Assembly: GCA_019321725.1 (NCBI GenBank)
Contig: CM033110.1
Location: forward strand, 18,655,278-18,719,277
Origin: Paulownia fortunei
Taxonomy: Eukaryota; Streptophyta; Magnoliopsida; Lamiales; Paulowniaceae
Length of the DNA stretch: 64,000 nucleotides
Direction of reading: 5' to 3'
Positions 1-12,000 of this stretch are shown in pieces (the first letter of the stretch is position 1; every line of letters begins with the position of its first letter). Both the position numbers and the translations under genes were made by a program. Below the pieces are notes generated by a model, which saw only the letters and a list, made by a program, of their open reading frames with translations, made no database searches and had not been told where the DNA came from.

Positions 1-984
1 CGTTTCTTTGTCTTGTTTTTAGTCCTCGACATATATTGAACCATATCTTTCACTATACTTATGGAAACGATTGAGCAAAACGAATTTTATATGTATATTG
101 TTTAGAACAATGATAGTCCTCGCATATGATTATGTTTAGGGTGGGTTTCTGATCGAAAGTAAGGTTGAGTTTGGCACATTTTCTCAAAAATTGACTAATT
201 TTGTTAAAGGTAGTAGTTTTAGAAGAATTGATTACATGAAATATAAGAAAAAACGCAATTCAAAATAGGAAACTTATCTCGTTGTAGATAACCAAATAAA
301 TGTAATATTGATGAAATAGGATACTTACCATTAAACGTAGTATGATAAGCACTAAGACTTTCTCACCAAAAAAAAGAAAGGTGTTATATTGCCCTTCTAT
401 TTCATAGGAACTTGAAATACATTTTCTTGAATTTTTTATTATTTTATTTTATATTTCAATTCATAATTCACGCTAAATATATATTTAAGAAAATACTTGA
501 CATATATTTATAATATAAAATATTTTAAATTAAAATAAAAAAATAAAGCTGAATTTCTTGAAATAGAGTTATGAATTGCCCACGAGATAAAGAGGCTACA
601 TCACTATTTTGATCACGTTAAGTGGTTGGAGGTTGAAAGATTGACACACACCACTTATCTATTAAATAAATCAACTTCGCATTAAATAGCAAGAGTTGAC
701 GTTTGTCATTGTTGACCAATCTATTTTCACACGTCAAAATATCAAATCCCCTTCACATAATTGTTGCCCACATCAAAGCATTTACTATGTTAATCAACTT
801 GCTCAAAAATAATTCTAGTTTGGGACAAAATTTTAAAGAATAGGGGAATTCGTTGCTGTCAAACCACAAATACGAATGGGGTTTTTCATAGTCCAATCTT
901 CTGCAGTAAAATGCAGGAATATTGAAGTAAGATAGCATCACTCGGAAGAAATGACAATACTTGTTCCCCCTAACCCTACAAATA

Positions 985-1470
985 TGACTAGGGTTGTTCA
1001 AGTGGCGTTGGTGAAATACAAGTAAATCAAGATGATATAATAGATTTGATCCGCTCAAAAGGATAAGCCTGTAATTGGACTGTCTATCTTATAAAAATAT
1101 AACTAGGGTTGTCTGAAGTTTATCAAGTACACAAATTAATATGTACAAATTTAGATTACTCGATAGAAATAATCAACAATTGTCAAGGGTTGTTCAAAAT
1201 TTAAAGTAGCATTGGTGAAATACAATGAGATCAAAGAGATATAATAATTTTGATCGTTCCAAAGAAATAGACTTGTAGTTGTCCTTGCCTATCCCTATAT
1301 AACTAGGGGGTTGTCAAAAAAAAAAAAAAAAAATCGATAAAAATACAAGTTATACACAATTTAATTTAAAATATAAATCTAGATTACTCCATAGAAATAA
1401 ACAACTGTTGTTCAGGATTGTTCAAAAGATTAAACTATTACAGAAATACAAATATATATATATATATATA
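985..1470. repeat. Degenerate tandem repeat, about 2.3 copies
   Basis: The block beginning with 'gggttgttcaa' and followed about 20-30 bases later by 'ggtgaaatacaa' occurs near 989 and 1,187. It recurs in more diverged form near 1,416. The intervening phrases (ATATAATA...TTTGATC, TAACTAGG, and AGATTAC followed by an ATAGAAATAA-type segment) keep the same order, giving periods of about 199 and 230 bp. Copies are separated by poly(A) and end in an (AT)n run. Function unknown; probably transposon-derived. Confidence 0.6.
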
Positions 1471-4400
1471 TATAAAGTTTTAATCACTTGAAAGAGATAA
1501 ACAATTGTCCAACCTTTCCCTTGGAGCAGCATTTAACTCCATTAATTGGTCAAGGTAGTTGATCCTACTTCATAGTAATTAGGCCCCTAAACCTCTTCCC
1601 CTTTTGGTTTTCAACTACTTCATATGATTGCTTTTTCTGATGAATTTAGGTATTGGTTGGTCACAAAATGGCGAGGTGGATTGAAATTCAAAATTGGGAG
1701 TACAAATTGTGTTGTGATATAAGTGAGAAAGGAACTTGCAAATAGGATTTCTTTCTTAATTATGATGCTTAGAAAAGTGAAATGATGGGCAATTTGCCCT
1801 AAGAAATGTGGAGTATAAGTTGCACTAATTATGTAGGCAATGAGGTTAATTTGGTTTAGTTCTTCTAGTGACAAATTAATCTCAAGTTTCAAGACTTTAT
1901 GAGGTAATGAGTTTGATTAGCAACAAATAAACGTATTTGTTTATTGTTATAATACGCGATTTAATACGCGATTGATCGATTCTTAATTACTGATAGTTAG
2001 ATGGTAATAGTTTATTGTTGATTGTATTAGTTGTCAATAATTAAAGTTTTTGATATAATGATATATGTATGTTACTGTTCCTTTCAAAAAAAAAAATTAC
2101 AAAAAAAGAAAAGAGAAGAAAAGAAAGAGTTGCACTAAGTTTGTAAAAACATGGTCAGATGTGCTTTTCTTTTCTTTCTATTTTATTTTTTCTTTCTTGG
2201 ATTTCTTTGGCCTAAGGAGAATAATTTTTTTTAAAAAAAATTTGTATACTTTAGTGGGGTAAAAAAAAATTAGTGTTAGTTTCGACGGCCAAAAATTTTG
2301 TTTTTTCTAAATAAAAGTGTCCATTTTAAGAACCCATGTAAGCAAACGATAATTTTTTGCATAAAAGAATAGAGAAAATCTAAAGTTAATTGATGTCACT
2401 TTGTTCAAATTTGAGAATTTACATCCTGAATTTTCTAGTAAAAAATCCTGGATCCAGAGAAAACCCTTGACAAATTTGGCTCCTTTTAAATTTTTAATCA
2501 CTTCGGTGAGAAATGACATTCCTTGGATTCTTATAACCAATCACCTCTTCAAGGATTGAATTATTCCACTTATATAGTCGTTTACTTACACATATATATA
2601 TATATATATATAATAGATTATAATTTGTGTAAGGTACCAAAAATGTATGGGTAGAGGACGCATCACGGTTGCTTCGTAAGCATTTATTTGATCCTTAATT
2701 TTACCAATTAATTGAACTCCAATCAACTGGGATTGCTTAAATTTAACAGCACAAGTAATCCAAGTTGCATATAATTAGATTAGAAAATTAAAACAAATAA
2801 TACATCTCCAAACAACTACCCAAGTGGACCATATGATACTGTTATTAACTAGTAAATAATTATTTTTTAAATTCAAATTCTAAAACATGGAAAAGAAAGA
2901 GAGTGAGACCAAGTACAACCACTCCTGCAAATATGTAAGTTCAAAATGATAAAAAAGAAAGAGAAAAAAACACTTGATACCAAAATGAAATCATAACAAA
3001 ATTTGTATAACTCCCAAATATTTGGAAATCTTACAAAATGTAACTTAAATAATCACTCTAACAGGAAAGTGTGTAAAGAAAATACACTAAAACAAGATAT
3101 CAATTAATTTTTTGTGCATCTTTTTTTGTACCATAGTGTCTTAGGGTTGATGCAACAGATATATGGCATGATGAAGCCAAAATCTTGAATTAAATTGGAT
3201 TATCAAGAAAAAAAAAATGATCAAGAAAACAGTGGCAGCTCTATGAATTTAAGAATGGGGCGGTTGGCATGCAAAAGATAGAAGTAGCTATTCAGAATCT
3301 GAAAATTGGCTGGCTTATTACATAGATACGTAGGCCTTTGTGGGATACATCAATAACGTTGAATTATTTGTGTAATTGATTAAGTTTGAAGAGGCGTGTA
3401 ATAATATCTTTATGGTTTAAGTTCATTTAAGACTACACACAGATTTGAGATTGTGAGAGGGATAACGAACAAAAATTCTAGTACAAAATTTGATTTAATT
3501 AAATTCATCCGTTTATACAATAGTTGTAATTGTAACTAAAGATAAATGGAAATTCACTTACCCTTTATGCAAACAAAATTCACATCACCAAACCACTGTT
3601 CTTCCTCGTTTAACAACCCAAATATTTCCCGATAATTCCTACAAAATTTAATGGGTTTTGACTCGACAAAACCCTCCATATTTGTAGAACCAATCTTAAG
3701 TGGAGTTCTCAAAGAAAATATAATTTATTGAATGTGTATTTTAACTTTATTTGAAAATCTATATATCAGAAAAAAAATAATGTATTCGAATAGGACTCAA
3801 TATCGTGATGAACTTGAGTTTATTTCCATTACAACTTGATTTAAGATTTTCATCCTAAAATGACCCATTCTCTCGAAAAATCTGGACCCCCTAAAGATCT
3901 TACAATCTCTTCAGCTCGAGCCTAGTATCTTAAGATTAATCCCAAGGGTATCAGTTTTGTATTTGGCCGAATTAAATCTAAACTAAATTTCGAGCCAAGA
4001 TTTTCGTTTTCTTTCTTATTAACCCTTTGACAAAGTGTATGAAAACCAGTTCAAAAACGTGTGTTTGTTTTCATTTTCTTATCATGTTCACTAATATTTG
4101 GTCCAATGGAGCTTAAGTCACAATCCTAGATTACCTAAAACCTCGACTTAATGTGTGTTATGAAGTGACAATGGTGTTTTCTTCCAAGTGATTAGTGATA
4201 ATGACACGTTTAAGCACACACCGCACATGGTCCTTTTATGTACATCCCATCTGATATTACCACACTAAACCCCACGCTTAAGACAAATCGTGCAGCAAGA
4301 AACCGTATTTAATTAGTTAATAGGACATGAACGATAAACAGCTAAGACTTCTCAGTCACGAGAGGGGAATGCTTTTCCTATCTAACATAGCCTCTCTCGT

Positions 4401-6348
4401 AGCCCACAAAAACGTAAACCAAAAGATCATGCGAGAATAGAAAGCTATTACTCTCCCCAAATAATTAAAATAAAATTAAAATAAAGAAGCATTTTGGAAT
4501 TCAGGGATTTACTTGTTTATGTATTGTTCGATTCTATCTGTTAGGTCTCCACTGCTTAAGAGTTGATTAATGATTGAGTATTATTGTATAATTTTTTTTA
4601 ATTTCCTTCTTGTCAAAAGGTTGGGAACTTTTTCAATAATCAATATATAGTGTTAATGTCAACTAATATAAAAGAGATATATAGTAACAAGAAATATATA
4701 TATATATATTTTAAGATTTGAAAAACCTTTTAGAAATTGTCCAGCAAAATTTTTATTGATGTTTTGAACGTATTGATAAGAAGGGGGAAAAATAAATTAG
4801 ATTTTTATATAATATTATCGAATTTGAAATTGTGTTTAAAATTAATTTGATATTAAATAAATCGAATTTGAACGAAATTTAATAGAAAGTACTTTATATT
4901 TTTACATATATATTTTTTTATTTTTTAACTAATCAACTTCAAAATTTATTAAAATAATAAATTATTTAAGTTTGATTTGTTTGCTTAATAAATTGAGTTT
5001 AAACAAGCGTTTGATGATCTAATTTAATTCGTTTTTAGGCCATAATTTGCCCATTGTGTTGTGTATGTTTAGGTGTAACTTTCAAGTTTCACATGAGCAC
5101 AATTATGCTTAAAAATGACAGATTCCAATAAATTTAGAAAAGAACAAAAAATAATTACATACAACTACAGAAAGTACGACGTTAGATCCATTCAAGAAAA
5201 TTAGCAATTGCTATTAACAAAAAATTAATTGTTACTATTTATGAACTTAATTACGTACATTTGGTGATCTGTATTAATTCTGCTTGCCAAACAAGACAGA
5301 AATTTAATTATCAGAGTTAGGTTAAAGATCAAGGAATTAATTGCCACCGAACCTAATGTGAACAGTAGAACGTACTGGCTAGTAGCTAGGACTAAATTGT
5401 GGAGATTTATTTAATTTATTAGGTTAAGACATCAATTTATTGTGTAATCAATAGTCGGTTCGACTAATCTTGCAAGAAATTTTTGGAGGGGGTGATTTTT
5501 GGTTCTTAATTATGTAGTGGACCACCTAGGGGGAAAAAATCCAACTAGTTAATAGTACATATAAATTAAATATAAGAAGGAAATAATTAAGAAAAATAGG
5601 GTTCCAATATTATTGTTTACTACTACAAGTTAATTATGTGTCCTCGCATTTATGGATATTTTTTTTTTTGTTGATAACTCATATTTTCAAAATCTGCCCT
5701 ATTCATTAGGTTTCATTCTGAACAGTTCTGGAAAGAGTGACATTCTCTCTAATTTGTCCATCAAGTAAATACGACGACACAAATTGTATACATTTGGAGG
5801 CAATAGTGTTTTTCAGCATGTGGAAACATATGGTTCCTTGTTCACCTTGACAAACCTGGGCCTGCATACACACACACACACACCACACATATACATAAAT
5901 GTATATATATCTACGTGTCTATATACGTGTATGTGTATAAGTGTTTGTGTGCATAATATATGTCCTTTAATAAAGGGGTCATTATCTATTTATTATGCAA
6001 CTAAATATAGGTAGTGCAGCCATGAATTTTCAATTGCCTATATTTGATCAAATGAAGAAGATCACGACACATGGTATAATATAGGTTATAATATTATTCT
6101 TACCGTTTGACATAAAAATATATAAAATAGATAAGAATTTACCTATTGTCATTTAATAAATATTAAGTATTTTCAAAAACAAAATTCAATACAACTAAAA
6201 GTACGAAATGTAAAATTGTGAATTATACGTGGATCCCATCATTTTAGTAGTGACAAAAATGATATTTAGGAATTCATGTACACTAATAACTCAATAATAA
6301 TAATAATTCTTGACAGTATCTATAAATTTTGTTGTGATTAGGTTGTTA

Positions 6349-6405
<57 letters not shown>
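6349..6405. repeat. Compound microsatellite (AT)n(GT)n
   Basis: About 12 AT units run directly into about 17 GT units. This is a simple sequence repeat likely to vary in length between individuals. Confidence 0.95.
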
Positions 6406-6408
<3 letters not shown>

Positions 6409-7885
6409 TATCAATTTTTAGCAACATTAAATTTTTGTTAGTTATATAATTAGTAGCATAGTTTAGGGCAAACCTATGTAGGAAGTTTAGCATGCATAAT
6501 TAGGTGAGGTTTTTATCCTTAAATGCTGATGAAAACCCTTTCGTACCAACTTGTAACCTCATAGTATTTGTAGACTTACCATTTTTTATTCCCAAAATTT
6601 AAAGAACAAGAAATAAAGGGCTGTTCCATTATGGGCCCAGACTTTATAGAAACTATTTATTAGTCACTACTTAACCAACAACCACCCCAACCGTCAAACC
6701 ATCCCAAGTTTATTTCCAAGTCTATTTCTCTTGGGCAATAAATTTGGCATAATCCAATTTTTGATATATATCCCACTTCAATTGGTGGAAACAAAATTAT
6801 TATTATTAAGTCAAAGTTTTGAACGCTCTAAATGCAATAAGATATTGTCACATAGTTTTACATGTAACAAGAAGGAAGCTTCCATGTGGATTGTGACTTG
6901 AGGTGGATTATTAATTTCATCAAACTCAAACATATACTAATTTAAGTAGGCTTAAGATTTTGTTTTCAAGAACTACATCCTGAAAATAATGAGATACTAA
7001 GTGTTGTACGTATTGATCAGTACAGTATTATAACTAACGCGTTGTCTTTATGATAGAATCAGTCGGGAGGGGCGTAAAAAGCAGTGGCAAATTTCTAAAA
7101 AATTTCTACCAAGATGATTTAAAGTCTCTTGATCTTATAAATATTTTAATTTCATCTAATGATAACGTTGTATCTTCATTCCCCGTAATACTAAGTAGGC
7201 TAAAAGGGTTTTGTTCTTTAAGAACTACATCATGCAATTGAGAGGACTCAAATATTTTCAGATAATGATCATGCATGATAAAGTTTGTTGTAATTTTAAT
7301 ATACGTGTAATTACACTATTTGTCTTTTGCTTGATTAGTTAGGTACTATTTCTTATTTAATAATATGACTGGTATAGTTATACTACTCGCCTGTTTTATG
7401 ACTAATTGGGTACGATTATGTTTAACTTGATTAGAATTACTCAGCATAAGTGATTTTATTACAACATAGTAAACATTCCAACTCCACCCCAACCCCATCC
7501 CAAATCCTGGCGTAGAATGTACTGTAAAGTCTAGAGAAGAAGAGAAGAAGAGCTGATCAAGAGTGAAAATTGAAGAAGAAGAAAAGCAAATGTAATAATA
7601 TTTAGGGTTAAAGTGGTTTAATGAAGATAATGGGTTGTCTATGGAAGTTGCTCTAAATTGGGACAACTTCATCATTGTAGGTTTTAATGCTGCGCTCCAC
7701 GCCATGAACTTGTGCCCCTTTTTATCAGTTTTTGTTTATTTAGATAAATACAAAAAATGTTGCAAAGGTGGGAAACGAGTAGCAAAGGTTAAAATGTATT
7801 TATTTCAAAACAGCCATGCTATGACATATGCATTTTTTATTTTTATTTTTTTGCAGGTGTTATGGCTCACACTCACATGTTTCTC

Positions 7886-7919
<34 letters not shown>

Positions 7920-7920
7920 T
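7886..7920. repeat. (TG)n microsatellite
   Basis: A run of TG dinucleotides interrupted once by an A near its right end. It lies in the AT-rich interval upstream of the KCS gene. Confidence 0.9.
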
Positions 7921-8824
7921 ATTGGGCAGGGAAGTTATTTCTTTTAGTTGTTAGCTTTGATAAAATAATATTATAACGTAAATAAATAGATGAAAGGGTG
8001 TCTCAATTGTGCATGGGAAATTTTAGTTGAAATTGGGTTTGATCGAACATTTCACTTTTGTGAGTGAATTATAATTATAATTAAGAGAAAATGATCAATT
8101 ACATAACATGTAATTGCATTTATTATGTAATTAATTGAATTCATGACTTTTTAAGATGAAGAAATTTAGGTGTTGGTTTGCTGAATTTTATTTAGCTTTA
8201 GAATTGGAATATTTGTGATATCCAAATAATTTCAAACTCAAATAGCTTGCCTTCTCATAAGATTATTTTCAAATTATCCAATATATGACTGAAAAATAGA
8301 ATATGAATTGATCAAAATTTTGTGAATTGTGAAGTTTTGAGAATTTTATTATCTTAAAATTTTCGTTTTTGCATGTCAGATTATAAAACACTTAAGAAAT
8401 TTCAAACCTCACTATTGGAAAGAAAAGGAATTTACCAATAACATCTTAAAAGTTTTATTTATATTAATAAAGCCATTTTGTTCAGATAAATGGACAAAAA
8501 GAAACTGAAAAATTACATAGTAGGTATTTAATACTAAAATACCAGTTACTCACTTCTAGGGAAAATCTCCCTCTAGGAACAAAAAAAATAGTCTATGAGC
8601 CATGTACAAGTACGTGTATGTGTCTGATAACATAAGTATATTACTAACTACTTCGTGATTTAATGATGTTTTTATTTAAATGTAACCTTATAAGATATAA
8701 TTTAGAACAAAAAAAAAATATATATAAATATAATTTGGTGAAAAAAAAAAAAAAAAAGAAATGGTTTGATTAATTTTGCATAGAGGAAGGTTAGCCTACC
8801 AACAGAAAACTCCAGCTAAGAGAG

Positions 8825-9015
8825 CGTTGTGTGACGTGAAGTTGCTCATTAAATCTTCTTACCTGCCTTCATTCATTGCTCACTCCTCACATTTTAGCCT
8901 TTAAATCCCCACTCCTCCGCCACCTCCCTCCCCCTCATATTCCTCCCCCCTCTCCGCTCCACCACCACCATTACCCCCACCCCCCACCCCAAACCTCAAG
9001 AGAAACAAAACAAAA
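8825..9015 (+). promoter_or_regulatory. Core promoter and 5' leader of the KCS gene
   Basis: A TTTAAAT element near 8,900-8,906 could serve as a TATA-like box, about 110 bases before the ATG. From about 8,908 to 9,000 the sequence is strongly pyrimidine/C-rich (CTCC, CCACC and CCCC runs), which is typical of a plant 5' leader. An ACGT-core element (TGACGTGA) lies near 8,832. The start codon follows an A-rich context (AAACAAAA then ATG). The assignment of the box and leader is inference from position and composition. Confidence 0.5.
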
Positions 9016-10506
9016 ATGCCACAAATTCTACCAAACTTCTCCAGCTCTGTGAAGCTCAAGTATGTCAAACTTGGCTACCAGTACCTTGTCAATCACATTC
9101 TCACCTTCTTGCTCGTCCCAATCATGCTCGGAATCCTCCTGGAAATCCTCCGTTTAGGCCCCGAAGAAATGCTTAACATTTGGAATTCACTCCACTTCGA
9201 CCTTGTCCAGGTTCTGTGCTGCTCCTTCCTCATCATCTTCATCGCCACCGTCTACTTCACGTCGAAGCCCCGATCAATTTACCTGGTGGATTACTCCTGT
9301 TACAAGCCCCCTGTGACCTGCCGGGTCCCCTTCTCCACATTCATGGAGCATTCCAGGCTGATTCTCAAAGACAATCCCAAGAGTGTAGACTTCCAAATGC
9401 GCATTCTTGAAAGATCGGGTCTCGGGGAAGAAACTTGTCTCCCCCCTGCTATTCACTATATCCCTCCAACGCCAACTATGGAGGCTGCCAGAGGGGAAGC
9501 CGAGGTCGTGATTTTCTCCGCCATCGATTCTTTGATGCAGAAGACAGGAATCAAGCCCAAAGACATTGATATTCTTATAGTTAATTGCAGCCTGTTTTCT
9601 CCTACTCCATCCCTTTCAGCTATGGTGGTGAACAAGTACAAGTTAAGAAGTAATATAAAAAGTTACAATCTTTCTGGCATGGGGTGTAGTGCTGGGTTGA
9701 TTTCCATTGATTTAGCCAGGGACTTACTCCAGGTTCATCCCAATTCTTACGCACTGGTTGTTAGCACTGAAATTATTACTCCCAACTACTACAAGGGCTC
9801 GGAGAGAGCGATGCTCCTCCCCAACTGCCTCTTCCGCATGGGCGGCGCCGCCATCCTCCTCTCCAACAAACGGCAGGACAGCAGCCGCGCCAAGTATAAA
9901 CTAGTACACGTTGTTCGTACCCACAAAGGGGCTGATGACAAGGCCTATAGGTGCGTCTACGAGCAAGAGGATCCACAAGGAAAAGTAGGCATAAACCTGT
10001 CAAAAGACCTGATGGTGATAGCTGGGGAAGCCCTGAAATCCAATATCACAACCATTGGCCCATTAGTCCTCCCAGCTTCAGAACAGCTCCTCTTTCTTTT
10101 CACTCTAATCGGCAGGAAAATCTTCAACCCCAAATGGAAGCCTTACATTCCAGACTTCAAACAAGCCTTTGAGCACTTCTGCATCCACGCCGGTGGGCGG
10201 GCGGTTATCGATGAGCTCCAGAAGAACCTCCAGCTCTCGGCGGAGCACGTGGAGGCCTCCCGGATGACGCTCCACCGCTTCGGCAACACTTCTTCTTCTT
10301 CGCTTTGGTATGAAATGGGTTACATTGAGGCCAAAGGGAGGATGAAGAAGGGTGATAGAGTGTGGCAGATTGCTTTTGGGAGTGGGTTCAAGTGTAACAG
10401 CGCGGTTTGGAAGTGTAACCGCACCATCAAGACGCCAACTGATGGGCCATGGCAAGACTGCATTGATAGGTATCCGGTGCATATCCCAGAAATTGTGAAG
10501 CTCTGA
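9016..10506 (+). CDS. KCS6: 3-ketoacyl-CoA synthase, KCS6/CER6-like (very-long-chain fatty acid elongase condensing enzyme)
   Basis: This 496-residue protein is read without an intron. It condenses malonyl-CoA with long acyl-CoAs, the first and chain-length-determining step of the ER elongase complex that feeds cuticular wax. Two hydrophobic segments (about residues 28-46 and 63-82) fit ER anchoring. The thiolase-like core follows (FAE1/CUT1 domain, then the ACP synthase III C-terminal domain from about 388). The catalytic Cys224 sits in GMGCSAG. His303, His387, His391, His420 and Asn424 (RFGNTSSSS) match the family's conserved set, with Cys224, His391 and Asn424 as the triad. The N-terminal SSVKLKYVKLGYQYLVNH and the C-terminal phrase PVHIPEIVKL point to the KCS5/KCS6 (CER60/CER6) branch rather than FAE1 or KCS1. 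Length equals the family norm, so the frame looks intact. Whether it is the KCS6 or the KCS5 counterpart cannot be settled here. Confidence 0.95.
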   Translation: MPQILPNFSSSVKLKYVKLGYQYLVNHILTFLLVPIMLGILLEILRLGPEEMLNIWNSLHFDLVQVLCCSFLIIFIATVYFTSKPRSIYLVDYSCYKPPVTCRVPFSTFMEHSRLILKDNPKSVDFQMRILERSGLGEETCLPPAIHYIPPTPTMEAARGEAEVVIFSAIDSLMQKTGIKPKDIDILIVNCSLFSPTPSLSAMVVNKYKLRSNIKSYNLSGMGCSAGLISIDLARDLLQVHPNSYALVVSTEIITPNYYKGSERAMLLPNCLFRMGGAAILLSNKRQDSSRAKYKLVHVVRTHKGADDKAYRCVYEQEDPQGKVGINLSKDLMVIAGEALKSNITTIGPLVLPASEQLLFLFTLIGRKIFNPKWKPYIPDFKQAFEHFCIHAGGRAVIDELQKNLQLSAEHVEASRMTLHRFGNTSSSSLWYEMGYIEAKGRMKKGDRVWQIAFGSGFKCNSAVWKCNRTIKTPTDGPWQDCIDRYPVHIPEIVKL

Positions 10507-10700
10507 TGGTTTAAATATACATACAGAGCTATATATATATTTGTTAGTTCAACAGTGCATGCCCGTGGTGTTTTCACAAGTTTCATGGTAATTTAGCTGT
10601 AGATTTTCCATTTTTTTTTTTTCTTTCTTTCTTTCTTTCTTTCTTTTCCTTGGAAATTAAATGTGTCTGCAAAAAGTATGCATGCATTTACTCCTAGGTT
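10507..10700 (+). other. Likely 3' UTR of the KCS gene with (TTTC)n tract
   Basis: After the TGA the sequence becomes T-rich, with a poly(T) run and a (TTTC)n tract at about 10,610-10,646. No classical AATAAA is obvious; AATTAAAT near 10,656 is a possible weak substitute. The end of the transcript is not defined. Confidence 0.35.
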
Positions 10701-11104
10701 GCATGATCAGGGCAATTTACTGCTGTGAGATAAATCTGTAATTTACTTTTAATTTTTTTCTGGAAAACATGGAGATATATCATGTATCAGTTGAAAACAT
10801 GTGCTTATAAACGAATTAAAAATACAGAAGTTACTGTTCTTGAAAAAAAGCAGTAGTTGTTCAATTCTTGTCCTTGGCATATATCTACCTTTTTTATGAA
10901 AAGTCAACTACAAAATTTATTGCTGAGGCTTGTATTAATTACAGAAATATATTCCCTATAATTAACGGGACATAAAAAAAAAAAACTAAAGAAAGTTAAC
11001 AAATATCTTTCCTACTCTCCCTTTAAGTTAAAAAAAAACTCGAAACCAAAAAAGTAAACAGAGTATAAATATAAATTTAAGCCATTGGTCTCACCATCGT
11101 CAAC

Positions 11105-11420
11105 AATTCATATTTTTTTGTCACCACCCCCTCCACCTCCACCTGTGATCACCACCCAGCCCAGAACCCAACCCACCCGGACGGCAACTACCCTACCTCC
11201 ATCCCTCGGCACCACACAGCCCCATACCCACCCCATTAGAGGCTGCCAACCCCACCGCCAACCATCCCCCAGCCCCAGAAAACCCAATTCCCCAACCCCC
11301 ACCCCACACCAAAATATGCACATATACACATACTTCTATGGGGGCGCCGTGGGTTGGGATGCAGGGAGTGGGGCACGCTAGTTGAGGTGATGGGGCTCTG
11401 GTAGTGGGAGGGGTGGTGAT
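11105..11420. repeat. C-rich low-complexity patch followed by a G-rich patch
   Basis: The plus strand is dominated by CCCACC/CCAACCC motifs to about 11,310 and then by GTGGG/GGGGT motifs. It is much richer in GC than the surrounding DNA. The overlapping Pro/Gly/Trp-rich ORFs on both strands are what such composition yields by chance, so I do not call a gene. Confidence 0.6.
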
Positions 11421-11680
11421 CAAGAAGATGAAATTTTCTTTTCTTTTTTAATTTTTTCATCTCACAATGAAAATATTTTATACACTGAGGTTTATGTACA
11501 ACATGAAATTTAATTTTGTTAATTATTTTATTTGCCAACTAATAAATAATTCAAATTTTATTTAAACTATTTTAAATATGTTTCCTTGTTTTAATTTTAT
11601 TAATATGTAATTTAAAATAAATAAAATTATATTATCTAGCTAATTTATAAATTTGAATTTAAAGAAATTATCCAAATCAA

Positions 11681-12000
11681 TGAAATTCTATTAAGATTTA
11701 AACATTTACTTGAATGTATGATACGTGATTTAAGATTGTTAAATTTACCTTAAATTTAAAATATAATAAGTTTGTATTTTTATCTAATTATTTTTCTATT
11801 TTGTTTATTTACAATTTGAATTATAAAAAAATACTCATATATGTGAAATTCTATTAAAATTTAATCATTTGCTTAAATTCATGATAAGTAACTTAAAATG
11901 GTTAAAATTACACTAGTTTAAATTATAATAAGTTTGTATTTTCAGTTCAATCATTTTCAAATATATTTATATTTTTAATTTTATTGAAAATCTAAATTGA
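11681..12000. repeat. Two-copy tandem repeat, about 162-bp unit
   Basis: The phrase TGAAATTCTATTAA and downstream phrases in the same order (TTTAA-CATTT, TATAATAAGTTTGTATTTT) occur at about 11,681 and again at about 11,843. The copies differ by many substitutions, so the duplication is old. Origin unknown. Confidence 0.65.

Larger units (their letters stand above)
1..8760. other. AT-rich intergenic region, no gene seen
   Basis: No reading frame here has codon structure, splice context or family similarity that I recognise. The stretch contains a degenerate tandem repeat near 1 kb, AT, GT and CA microsatellites, and a short direct repeat near 7 kb. Short ORFs, such as one at 7,635-7,976 that translates a GT microsatellite as alternating Val-Cys, look like chance frames. 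Confidence 0.7.

Noticed and set aside
7346..7976. Overlapping ORFs of 119 codons (-) and 113 codons (+)
   Set aside because: One reads through a GT microsatellite as Val-Cys repeats; neither has family motifs, splice context or a coding composition different from the flanks.
9180..10586. Several ORFs of 60-125 codons inside the KCS gene
   Set aside because: They are out-of-frame or opposite-strand shadows of the intact 496-codon gene.
11085..11538. Pro- and Gly/Trp-rich ORFs on both strands
   Set aside because: They result from C-rich then G-rich low-complexity DNA and show no conserved domain.
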